A stretch of DNA of 64,000 nucleotides from an uncultured Muribaculaceae bacterium (lineage in GTDB: Bacteria > Bacteroidota > Bacteroidia > Bacteroidales > Muribaculaceae): NCBI GenBank assembly GCA_947627615.1, contig CANQWS010000014.1:1-64000 (forward strand). The letters are read 5' to 3'. The position numbers and the translations under genes were made by a program. The notes under the pieces were generated by a model, which did no database searches, was not told the origin of the DNA, and saw only the letters and a program-made list of their open reading frames with translations. Of the stretch, positions 55,681 to 64,000 are shown one piece after another. Position 1 is the stretch's first letter, and the number at the start of each line of letters is the position of its first letter.

Positions 55681-57393
55681 TTATTTATTAATGTTGATGG
55701 AGTCAAAGAGTATGAAGTCTGGCTTCAGAAAGCCGGCTTCGGATAGCGAGACACACTGGTTGTGATCATTCAGGTAGCGCGGTTCCTGCGGGACATAAGC
55801 CGGGCTGGCAAGCGAAGCGCTCGAATCGAGGCGCGGAGTTGCTATCCCGGCTACTTCCATGAGGGTGTGGAAGTAAGCGGCCGACGATGCCACGAATTTC
55901 TTCGAGTTGGCTTCCAGGGCAGGCTGCACGGCGGGGAACGCCGTGCGGTAGGCGCCGGAGGTCCAGACGAGCATCGGGACATGAATTTGATAGAAACTCG
56001 GGCAAGGCGATGCGTGCAGGAAAAGTCTGCGCTCATCGTCGTAGATGTCTTCGCCGTGGTCGCTCGTGTAGATGAGTCCTGACGATGTCCCAGAGGCCTC
56101 GAGTCGGTCCATGATAGAGGCGAGCAGCGAGGATGTCAGCGCCACGGAGTTGTCGTAGGCGTTGAGCAGTTCCGGTCTGTGGCTCTCGGAAGCCTCCGTG
56201 GGTCCGTCGGGCATGAACCGGGCCATGGACCGCGGATAGCGGTCATAGTAGTTGAAGTGGGAGCCGTAGGTGTGCATCACTACGAGAAGTTTCCTGTGGC
56301 CCTCGCCTATGAGTCTGTCAAGATAGGGGAGAAGGTCGGTGTCGTAGCCAGGATTTCCGTTCTGACTGTCAGAGTCATCATCCCGGATAAAGATGCATGT
56401 GTCGGCTTCCTCGCCGAAGAAATCAATGAAGGAATGGTTGCGTTTCTGGTTGGAGATGAAAGCGGTGCGGAATCCGGCCTCATTGAATGCCGTGATGAAG
56501 CTCTTGACATGATAGATTGAATCGCCGAAGCTTGTGGCGTCGAGATGCGACATGAGCATCGGCACTGACTTGTGGGTGGTGTTGCTCTGCGAGAAAGCTC
56601 TCGGGAACGCGGCGAGACCGCTGCGGCCCATCAGTTCGGGCGTGGTGGGCTTGTCGTAGCCGAACAGCTGCCAGTTTTCGGAGCGGGAGGTCTCTCCGAT
56701 CACGGCCACATAGATTTCGGCTATGGAATCGGGATGGGTGGTTGCGGCGTTGAAGCTGAAATCGCCCGAGGTTTCCATGTAATCGGTCATTTTGGCTGTG
56801 CGGTCGGCGGCAATGGCCACATTGGCAAGCGCGTTGGCCGGAAACAGGTCGGTCAGTGGATTGTATCGGCCCGGGAGAATAAATGAGAGGATGAAAGCGC
56901 ACAGGCCGAGTCCGAGACAGCAGTAACTCGCGCGGGCTGTCCGGATCCGGAATGTCTCGGTGAGGCGCCAGCGGCGCACGGTGGCCACAATGGCCGTTAT
57001 GATGGGCACGAGATAGATTACTATCACCGCAAGGATTATCATGGTCATGTTGCCGAGCAGTTCGGCTACCTCGCCCGGATTGGTGGTCACCAGATTGAGG
57101 AACATGTCGACGGCTATCACCGAGCGGCCGTACATGTGCAGCAGCACGAGCTGGAACGCGGCGAAGAACATGAAGAAAATCATCCACAGGGATGTGCGCC
57201 CTATGTGGGTGCTGCGAGTCATGAGCCACAGGTAGAATCCCAACGGGAGAATGGTGTTGGCCAGAGCCTGGACCGGCGTGAGCGGTTCGCTGAAGGAGAG
57301 CCAGATGTTGGGTATGATGCAGGCGGTTATGACCCAGAAAAGCAGGATTGCGGAAGATAGGGATGTGTTGATTCTGTAATTAAAAAGCTTCAT
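55681..57393 (-). CDS. Phosphoethanolamine transferase (lipid A type, sulfatase fold)
   Basis: 570 residues from ATG 57393, which overlaps the previous gene's end by 14 bases. An N-terminal membrane domain with about five spans (residues 1-165) is followed by an alkaline-phosphatase/sulfatase domain. The nucleophile threonine is in VIGETSRSENWQLFGY near 240, HTYGSHFNYYDRYP near 390 binds the donor, and metal-binding YTSDHGEDIYDD is near 455. The EptA/CptA/MCR fold matches. In Bacteroidota such enzymes modify lipid A or glycans; the exact acceptor is unknown. Confidence 0.9.
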   Translation of the reverse strand: MKLFNYRINTSLSSAILLFWVITACIIPNIWLSFSEPLTPVQALANTILPLGFYLWLMTRSTHIGRTSLWMIFFMFFAAFQLVLLHMYGRSVIAVDMFLNLVTTNPGEVAELLGNMTMIILAVIVIYLVPIITAIVATVRRWRLTETFRIRTARASYCCLGLGLCAFILSFILPGRYNPLTDLFPANALANVAIAADRTAKMTDYMETSGDFSFNAATTHPDSIAEIYVAVIGETSRSENWQLFGYDKPTTPELMGRSGLAAFPRAFSQSNTTHKSVPMLMSHLDATSFGDSIYHVKSFITAFNEAGFRTAFISNQKRNHSFIDFFGEEADTCIFIRDDDSDSQNGNPGYDTDLLPYLDRLIGEGHRKLLVVMHTYGSHFNYYDRYPRSMARFMPDGPTEASESHRPELLNAYDNSVALTSSLLASIMDRLEASGTSSGLIYTSDHGEDIYDDERRLFLHASPCPSFYQIHVPMLVWTSGAYRTAFPAVQPALEANSKKFVASSAAYFHTLMEVAGIATPRLDSSASLASPAYVPQEPRYLNDHNQCVSLSEAGFLKPDFILFDSININK

Positions 57394-58537
57394 TAATGCT
57401 GAAAATAAAGGCTGTTTCGCCACGGGCAAAGCCGTAGTCGATTCTGACGTTGGATCTTTTCTTGAATTCCCACCGGTAGCCTATGCCGCCGTTGGGCAGG
57501 ATATGTGAAAATCTGATTTCAGACAGTTTGGGGTAGACGGTTCCGGCACCGAGCCAGAAGACCAGTCCGTTGCGGCGCCATATATGCTGCCTCAGCTCCA
57601 GGGTGAGGTCCATCTCGCCCTTGTCGCGGAAGCGCCCCTCGTAATATCCCCTCATTACCCGGCTGCCGCCGAACGACGGCATCATGTTCCACGGCACGTT
57701 GCCGTAGGCGAGTCGTGTATGGAACAATGCGGCTATCACTGCGTCGCGCCATGCCGGAGTGTAGAAGGAGAACTTCAGGTCGGAGTAGCTGAAGGCGTAG
57801 TCATTCATCATGAATTTTGGCGCGAACCGTTGCTCGAACTGCGCGAGAATGCCACGGCTCGGTGCCGTAAGGTTATCGCGGGAATCGTATTGCGTCCTGA
57901 ATCCGGCTCCGAAGGTGGTGATGTGCGAAGACTGACCGTCCCATAGCTCCGGTCTGTGCCGGCGCCGTGCATCGGCGTAGGCGAATTCAATGGCGGGTCC
58001 GAAATAGAAATGCTCTCCGGCACGCCACATATAATCGACCGATGCATCGACAAACAGCTCGTTGTATTTTGACTTGTTGTCCATGTCGTTGCCCATAGCG
58101 TAGCCCATTCCCCAGAAATAGCGGGGGAAGGAATAGAAATAGAGGTTGTAGTCTATTCGCCGGGAGTCATGGTCCATGATGTGGTCGCCGCGAATGCCTA
58201 TGAGGTAGAATCCGGTCGTGGCCACATCGCCGTAGAGCGATACGTTCGAGGGTATAGAGAGGGTGTCGCTCCTGTCGGCGCGATAGGTGCCGGCCGCAAC
58301 GAGACCCACGCCGAATTTGGTGTCGGAAGAGTAGTGAGGACCTCCTATGATGCTTATGTCGAATTTTTTGTCAGGGCGGGTGGTGTTGGACGACGCGAAA
58401 TAGTCAACGATACTTTTCAAAAAGCCCCGGTGCTCATTTTTGGCGGCAGTGTCGGCCTTTTCTTCGGCCAAAGCACCTGTCCATGAGCACAGTATCATTA
58501 TAATAAATGCAAGATATGTTTTTTTGCACTGCATCAT
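57380..58537 (-). CDS. BamA/TamA-like outer-membrane barrel (surface antigen)
   Basis: 385 residues from ATG 58537 (the frame is open to 58600 but the -7 box lies inside). Signal peptide, a short N-terminal segment and then a C-terminal barrel: FDISIIGGPHYSSDTKFGVGLVA near 75, GFRTQYDSRDNLTAPSRGILAQFEQRF near 235, and VMRGYYEGRFRDKGEMDLTLELRQHIW near 310. The VMRGYYEGR motif matches the VRGY/F loop motif of Omp85 proteins. POTRA domains are absent, so it is a barrel-only form. It starts the operon with the transferase gene. Confidence 0.85.
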   Translation of the reverse strand: MMQCKKTYLAFIIMILCSWTGALAEEKADTAAKNEHRGFLKSIVDYFASSNTTRPDKKFDISIIGGPHYSSDTKFGVGLVAAGTYRADRSDTLSIPSNVSLYGDVATTGFYLIGIRGDHIMDHDSRRIDYNLYFYSFPRYFWGMGYAMGNDMDNKSKYNELFVDASVDYMWRAGEHFYFGPAIEFAYADARRRHRPELWDGQSSHITTFGAGFRTQYDSRDNLTAPSRGILAQFEQRFAPKFMMNDYAFSYSDLKFSFYTPAWRDAVIAALFHTRLAYGNVPWNMMPSFGGSRVMRGYYEGRFRDKGEMDLTLELRQHIWRRNGLVFWLGAGTVYPKLSEIRFSHILPNGGIGYRWEFKKRSNVRIDYGFARGETAFIFSINEAF

Positions 58538-58569
58538 CCTATCCGGGATTGCGAAAGGTTTTACGGCTG

Positions 58570-58600
58570 CAAAGATAGTGATAAACAGCGTTTTTGACAA
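58570..58600 (-). promoter_or_regulatory. Promoter of the barrel-transferase operon
   Basis: TTG (58600-58598), a 20-base spacer and TATCTTTG (58577-58570) on the minus strand, 32 bases before the ATG at 58537. Confidence 0.75.
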
Positions 58601-58742
58601 TCCTGAAAGGTTTAAAGGAGTTAAATGTGGTCAAAAACACACATAAAATTGGATAATAAGGCCATCACGACAGATGTTACAAAACAATTACAGCAGGCTC
58701 GGTTGTTGTATATATAAAGTTCACCACAAGCTGTTAGAGACA

Positions 58743-59657
58743 ATGAAAATGCTGTTTCAAATATTAATATCATCAGCCGCATTGCTGTCAGGAGACCTTG
58801 TCATAGCGCAGGAAACTCCGGGCATGAATCAGGCTTTTGAAGAGGTCGCGGAAGAGGCTGTCTCGACCCCATCGGATACAGTGATGGCGAAGGTTGACGC
58901 GGATTCCTCGACGGCGGCAGACAGTATTGGCGATGGCATTGACGCTCTGACCGGTGACCGGCTGACACTCTATGATTTTCCGTATTCGCAGAGCCTCAGT
59001 ATGCCCCGGTGGAACAGGCTATGGGTCAATACAGGAGTGCTTGTGTCGGCGGGCGTGGCCACGATGATGATTCTGGAGTCACTTCCGGCCGACGCCACGG
59101 CTTGGAACAAGGACGAGGACAACAAGGTGCCAATGTTCAAGCGGTGGTGGCGCAACGTGCATCTCGGACCGGTGTGGGATGGCGATAATGTCATATTCAA
59201 TTATGTGCTCCATCCTTACGCCGGTGCCGCATATTACATGGGTGCCCGCTCCAACGGATTCAATGTGTGGGGTTCGTTCCTCTACTCATTCTGTATCAGT
59301 ACGTTTTTCTGGGAATACGGGTTCGAGGCGTTCAACGAGATTCCTTCCATCCAGGACCTGATAATCACTCCGGTGGTGGGCACGATTCTCGGCGAGGGAT
59401 TCTACGTTGCCAAACGTCAGATTGTCAACAACGGCTACCGTCTGCTGGGGTCAAAGGTGCTGGGCTATTGCGCGGCATTCCTGCTGGACCCGCTCAACGA
59501 GGTGACCGGATATTTTCGCGGCGACCAGCGCAAGCTCGCTGCAAGGGCCGACCGCCGCAACGGTCACGACGATGGCAGCGGCCTCGACATGTCAACGTGG
59601 TTCGCCCCGTCGACCGAAGGATTTCAGGGCGGATTCAGAATCACATATACTTTCTGA
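58743..59657 (+). CDS. DUF3943 domain-containing membrane-associated protein
   Basis: 304 residues from ATG 58743. The frame opens earlier at 58674 but the extension is not signal-like. Signal peptide of about 20 residues ending VIAQ. The DUF3943 domain covers most of the rest: NTGVLVSAGVATMMILESLP, FNYVLHPYAGAAYYMGARSNGFN near 165 and FWEYGFEAFNEIPSIQDLIITPVVGTILGEGFY near 202-234. It is probably an outer-membrane or periplasmic protein. Function unknown. It is divergent from the barrel operon and convergent with the GH95 gene. Confidence 0.85.
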   Translation: MKMLFQILISSAALLSGDLVIAQETPGMNQAFEEVAEEAVSTPSDTVMAKVDADSSTAADSIGDGIDALTGDRLTLYDFPYSQSLSMPRWNRLWVNTGVLVSAGVATMMILESLPADATAWNKDEDNKVPMFKRWWRNVHLGPVWDGDNVIFNYVLHPYAGAAYYMGARSNGFNVWGSFLYSFCISTFFWEYGFEAFNEIPSIQDLIITPVVGTILGEGFYVAKRQIVNNGYRLLGSKVLGYCAAFLLDPLNEVTGYFRGDQRKLAARADRRNGHDDGSGLDMSTWFAPSTEGFQGGFRITYTF

Positions 59658-59660
59658 CGG

Positions 59661-62090
59661 TCAATCCATCATGAGCTTTTCGCCGCGCAGTATGTAGCTC
59701 TTGCCACGCTCTGTGGGGAAGGAGCGGGTGGTATCGCCGTAACGCACGGTACACGGCTGTCCGTCGAGGGAGCGGATTTCAGCCTCGATGAGCCGTCCGT
59801 CAGCGAACTCCATGTCAACTTCAAATCCGCCACGGGCTTTCAGACCGCGTACCGAGCCGTTTTTCCAGACGGCAGGCAGGGCCGGGAGCAGATGGATTGT
59901 GTTGCGGTTGTGGCTCTGGAGAAGCATTTCGGCCACACCGGCAGTGCCGCCGAAATTACCGTCGATCTGGAACGGCGGGTGCTGGTCCCAGAGGTTGTCG
60001 GCGGTTCCCTCCTTCAGGAGATTTCCGAACAGAATGTAGGCATGGTCTCCGTCAAGCAGACGGGCCCAGTGGTTGAGTTTCCAGCCCATGCTCCATCCGG
60101 TGGCCTCGTCGCCTCGCTGCCGTAGGGTTGTTTTGGCGGCGTTGACAAGCAGGGTGTCGGTCAGCGGGTTGATGGTGTTGCCGGGGTGGAGTCCGAACAG
60201 ATGGTTGGTGTGGCGGTGTTTGTCGTCGGGGTCGTCGATGTCGTTCCACCACTCCTGCAGTTGTCCCGTGCGGCCTATGCGGTAGGGCGCTATGCGCGAC
60301 AGTTTGTCGCTCCATTCGGCCACTGACGCCTCATCTGTCCCGAGTTCCCGGGCGGCTGCTATGGCATCGGCAAGAATCTGACGGGTCACGGCGAGGACGT
60401 AGGTGGCGCCGAGGTCGGCTGTGCCGTGTTCGGGGGAATATGACGGCGCTACGGTCAGATATTCGCCGGCCGGCGACAGGAGGTCGGCAGCGAAATCGGC
60501 GCTCTCCTTGATGACAGGATAACCGGTTTCGCGCAGCCAATCGCGGTCGCGGCTGAAAAGGAAATAATCCCACAGCTGCGTGGCAAGCCAGGGACCGGCC
60601 GACGGATTGTAGTTCCATTCCATCTGAGGCGAGTCAAGCGGGGCCGTGAATCCGAACGGATTGCCGGAAATGGCCGCAGTCCATCCCCGGGCGCCGTAAT
60701 AGTCCGAGGCCGTCCGTCGGCCGGGTTCGACCAGCGTGACCACGTAGTCCGACAGCGGTATGAAGCATTCCTCCAGATTTGTCACTGTCGCGGGCCAGTA
60801 GTTCATCTGCAGGTTTATGTTGTTGTGGTAGTCCATGTGCCAGGGGCCGTCGAGATTGTTGTGCCAGAGGCCCTGAAGGTTTGCCGGCAGACTCCCCGGA
60901 CGGGAGGATGATATGAGCAGGTATCGTCCGAAACGGAAATACAGCTCTTCAAGACCGAAATCCTCCGCGCCGTCACGGTAATCGGCCAGACGTTGCGGGG
61001 TGGGTTTCAGGGAGCGCGGTCCGTCAGGATTGATGGATATGTCGGCTTTGCAGTAGAGCGAGGTATAATCGGCAAGATGACGTGCGAACAGCCCGGCTCT
61101 GTCCATGGCCGACGCTGCGACGGCGCGGGATGTGGCCGATGCGTAGGCGTTGCCTCCGCGGTAGGTGGCGGGATCCGAGAAATCGGGATGGGGATTGGGC
61201 CGGAAGTCAGTTGCCGCGGCGAGAATGAACTGCACCTCCGGGGCGCCGGTTATGGTGATTGTGCCGCGGGCATAATCGGGAATCACTGTGCCTCCGAGCG
61301 GAGCGCGTGCTATGACGCTGAGGGCCCACTGCATGGAGTTGCCTTCCAGCGAGCCGGTGTAGGTGAGTCCGTTGCCGGCGGGAGCCGGAAGGATTGCCGA
61401 GATTCTGTGAGGCGACGCAAAGCTGAAGGTCATGGCGGGCTGCGGCTTGTCGGATGTGAAACTCCACACCATCACGCTGTCGGGGTACGAGGCGAAGTAG
61501 CGGCGGGTGAAGTGCTGCCCGGAGGCATTGAAATCAACCGTGACCATAGCGCTGTCGAGGTCAAGGGAGCGGGAATAGTCCGTGGCATTCTTTTCGTCTA
61601 TGCCGGTGGTCACGTAGGCCTCGCCCATGGTGGTGAATGTGCCGAACCGTTTCCTGTCGTACGGGACCGTGCCTCTGAACTCTCGGGAGACAATCCGGTC
61701 AGCTTCAGCGTTTTTCCCTTCGGCGAGAAGGGTGCGTACGGAATCGAGTGTGGCGGGGTCCACTTTGCGGTTCATGTCCCAGTATTCGTCGACGCCTGTG
61801 GCCGGACCTCCGAGCCATAACGATTTTTCATTCAGTACAATCCTCTCGCGTCCAATGGAGCCTAAGACCGACGCTCCGAAAGAGCCGTTGCCTATGGGGA
61901 GAGAGCGGAGTTCCCAGTCAGGGTCGGGGTTCGTGTAGGATGCCGTCATGTCATTTATGAGCCACGGTTTCTCGACCGACGAGGGGTTGGGGGTGTCGAA
62001 CCAGATTGTGGAGGCCGGTTTCGGAGTGAATCCCGACGCTGAAAAAGTTGAGACCAGCGTGAGGAAAAGGATGGAGATATGATGTTTCAT
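59661..62090 (-). CDS. Glycoside hydrolase family 95 (alpha-L-fucosidase or alpha-L-galactosidase type)
   Basis: 809 residues, secreted (signal peptide of about 20 residues). An N-terminal beta-sandwich begins with WELRSLPIGNGSFGASVLGSIGRERIVLNEKSLWLGG (near residue 59). The helical barrel holds the catalytic-side motif HNNINLQMNYWPA near 423, with the two Asn that activate water in GH95. The general acid region near EWNYNPSAGPWLATQLWDYF (about 490) and QIDGNFGGTAGVAEMLLQS near 705 carries the Asp. Fucosidases and alpha-L-galactosidases of GH95 differ at a few subsite residues I cannot assign. It is not in a SusCD locus. Confidence 0.9.
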   Translation of the reverse strand: MKHHISILFLTLVSTFSASGFTPKPASTIWFDTPNPSSVEKPWLINDMTASYTNPDPDWELRSLPIGNGSFGASVLGSIGRERIVLNEKSLWLGGPATGVDEYWDMNRKVDPATLDSVRTLLAEGKNAEADRIVSREFRGTVPYDRKRFGTFTTMGEAYVTTGIDEKNATDYSRSLDLDSAMVTVDFNASGQHFTRRYFASYPDSVMVWSFTSDKPQPAMTFSFASPHRISAILPAPAGNGLTYTGSLEGNSMQWALSVIARAPLGGTVIPDYARGTITITGAPEVQFILAAATDFRPNPHPDFSDPATYRGGNAYASATSRAVAASAMDRAGLFARHLADYTSLYCKADISINPDGPRSLKPTPQRLADYRDGAEDFGLEELYFRFGRYLLISSSRPGSLPANLQGLWHNNLDGPWHMDYHNNINLQMNYWPATVTNLEECFIPLSDYVVTLVEPGRRTASDYYGARGWTAAISGNPFGFTAPLDSPQMEWNYNPSAGPWLATQLWDYFLFSRDRDWLRETGYPVIKESADFAADLLSPAGEYLTVAPSYSPEHGTADLGATYVLAVTRQILADAIAAARELGTDEASVAEWSDKLSRIAPYRIGRTGQLQEWWNDIDDPDDKHRHTNHLFGLHPGNTINPLTDTLLVNAAKTTLRQRGDEATGWSMGWKLNHWARLLDGDHAYILFGNLLKEGTADNLWDQHPPFQIDGNFGGTAGVAEMLLQSHNRNTIHLLPALPAVWKNGSVRGLKARGGFEVDMEFADGRLIEAEIRSLDGQPCTVRYGDTTRSFPTERGKSYILRGEKLMMD

Positions 62091-62122
62091 TCGGGTTGGT
62101 GTCAGGTATTGTTTCGTGATTT

Positions 62123-63115
62123 TCAGTCTTGAGGCAGAGACCGTGCTTTCCAGTTGTCGTTGACGTATGACCCGGGGTATTCCGTGCGGTCAATAACGCG
62201 TCCCCGCGACAGGCGTATCCATGTGGTCAAGTTACGTTTGTCCTGCTGCAGTTCAATGATTCTGGCCCCGTTTTCGAGATGGTTGTAGACGGTGTTGCCT
62301 CCCGTGTAACGCCCGTAGGCGAGAAGTATGTCGTGCCACAGGACGGCATAGTCGTTGTCATGGTCGTGTCCCACAAAAACCGCCATCACATCGCCGGCCT
62401 CTTTCATGGCGGCAAACAGACCGGTGTTGATTGCGGGCGAGCAAGGAGTCTCGCGGCGCGTGCCTATAAGCGGCGCTGCCACACTGGCGGCAGCGAGATT
62501 GTATTCAGGCAGCGGGATATGGAAAAACGCCACCGCCGGAAGAAGCTTTCCGCCGTTGGCATCCCTGATTTCGGCGGCCTTGCGGCGGTACCACTGCACC
62601 TGGTCAAACGTGATCCATGCATAATTGCCCACGTCCTCAATCTGCGCGTAGTCATGCGAGTCAAGGCAGTAGACCGAGGCTGCGGCGCGGCTTCCGTCGG
62701 CAGAATAGACCGGAATCACATAGTCCTCATTCTCAGGCTGGACGCAGTGGCTGAAAGAGCGGGCTATAGCGTAGAGCTCGGCGTTTGTCCTGCCCTGCTC
62801 GTGGTCATGGTTACCCATTGTCACGGCAAAGGGTACGTTGCGGCTGTCAACAACCGAGAGAACCTCTCTCAGACCCTCTTCGGCCGGCTCGGAGTAGATT
62901 ATGTCGCCGGTGAAGATAACCAGGTCGGGACGTTCGGCTTCGATTATCTCGGCGATACGTCGCAGAGCCGGCGCGGACTCATCCTTGCCGTACTTGAAAT
63001 GGACATCGGTAAACTGGACAATCCTGAACTTCCCGTCGGCATTGAAACGCAGGTCAGGTGAGGCGAATAAGGTTACGGAGATACAGGCGAATAACAGAGT
63101 CAGAAGATAACGCAT
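62123..63115 (-). CDS. Secreted calcineurin-like metallophosphoesterase
   Basis: 330 residues with a signal peptide (about 1-18). Metal-site motifs in order: IVQFTDVHFKYG near 33 (D and H), VIFTGDIIYS near 70, TMGNHDHEQG near 98 (NH), a FFHIPLPEYN His near 197 and VGHDHDND near 248. The order is the typical one for Icc/PhoD-like phosphodiesterases; substrate unknown. It is divergent from nifJ and upstream of the GH95 gene by 32 bases, so they may be co-transcribed. Confidence 0.9.
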   Translation of the reverse strand: MRYLLTLLFACISVTLFASPDLRFNADGKFRIVQFTDVHFKYGKDESAPALRRIAEIIEAERPDLVIFTGDIIYSEPAEEGLREVLSVVDSRNVPFAVTMGNHDHEQGRTNAELYAIARSFSHCVQPENEDYVIPVYSADGSRAAASVYCLDSHDYAQIEDVGNYAWITFDQVQWYRRKAAEIRDANGGKLLPAVAFFHIPLPEYNLAAASVAAPLIGTRRETPCSPAINTGLFAAMKEAGDVMAVFVGHDHDNDYAVLWHDILLAYGRYTGGNTVYNHLENGARIIELQQDKRNLTTWIRLSRGRVIDRTEYPGSYVNDNWKARSLPQD

Positions 63116-63155
63116 GGGTTCAATTTTAAGGGTGAAGTCGTAAAGCTTTCATCTG

Positions 63156-63163
63156 CAAAGTTA
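63156..63163 (-). promoter_or_regulatory. -7 box of the metallophosphoesterase-GH95 unit
   Basis: TAACTTTG on the minus strand, 40 bases before the ATG at 63115, matches TAnnTTTG exactly. Confidence 0.65.
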
Positions 63164-63188
63164 ATAAAAGTCATAATATAAAAAAACA

Positions 63189-63220
63189 TTTGCGGGATAA
63201 TGGATTATTTCGTAATTTCG
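63189..63220 (+). promoter_or_regulatory. Likely promoter of nifJ
   Basis: TTTG (63189-63192), a 20-base spacer and TAATTTCG (63213-63220, seven of eight matches) on the plus strand, giving a leader of about 90 bases. Confidence 0.55.
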
Positions 63221-63279
63221 CAGTGTGTTAGGCCAATAAATGTGCCGTAACATATAATTGCCTGATAACTAAATCATAA

Positions 63280-64000
<721 letters not shown>

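Overview
The window is a contiguous piece of a Bacteroidales chromosome, most likely a Muribaculaceae-like gut commensal. The evidence is: the tRNA-Gly/tRNA-Thr/tuf/tRNA-Trp/secE/nusG/rplKAJL/rpoBC cluster; Bacteroidetes-style promoters (TAnnTTTG at -7, sometimes TTTG or TTG at -33) with almost no Shine-Dalgarno sequences; Bacteroidota-restricted families (DUF4494, DUF3943, DUF5715-like, LptC lipoprotein, CoaX); and pyruvate:ferredoxin oxidoreductase. I saw no rRNA, CRISPR array, insertion sequence, prophage or integrated element, so this is core chromosome. Family names come from reading the translations; no database was searched.

Layout. 1-13,007: translation and transcription superoperon, closed by a strong terminator after rpoC. 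13.1-19.8 kb: a secreted hypothetical, yggS and a DUF4494 gene, a sugar MFS carrier with a duplicated promoter segment, xerD-hpf, a formate/nitrite-type channel and class II aldolase. 19.8-25.7 kb: a sigma-54 activator without a receiver domain, type I asparaginase, metG, a roughly 500-base gap that seems to hold a small RNA gene, and an AraC-type regulator. 25.8-35.1 kb: plus-strand envelope and nucleotide genes (DivIC/FtsB-like, coaX, an outer-membrane barrel, lptC, a CorC/HlyC-like protein, rnz, tadA, a polyferredoxin-like membrane protein, thyA, folA). 35.1-42.9 kb: minus-strand aroB, a HAD phosphatase, a giant AsmA-like protein, a DUF5715-like lipoprotein and a second sugar MFS carrier. 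43.0-46.2 kb: an ECF sigma/anti-sigma operon with two paralogous outer-membrane proteins, one split by a frameshift. 46.3-52.0 kb: a flippase-like protein, a TSCPD protein and a tightly overlapped ybaK-aroC-radical SAM-sdaA operon. 52.1-64.0 kb: a small barrel, a 78-residue DUF6582-like protein, class I fumarase, a lipoprotein, a lipid A/phosphoethanolamine transferase-type sulfatase with an outer-membrane barrel, a DUF3943 protein, a GH95 glycosidase, a metallophosphoesterase and the 5' part of nifJ.

Most of the window is housekeeping. The observations most worth a second look are the orphan promoter-terminator unit upstream of metG (a candidate small RNA of about 185 nt), the 30-bp duplicated promoter segment before the first MFS gene, the frameshifted outer-membrane paralogue in the ECF operon, the nearly or fully leaderless transcripts implied by promoter boxes a few bases from start codons, and the 78-residue protein resembling a phage-associated family. 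Promoter boxes inside the longest ORFs were used to move several start codons downstream.
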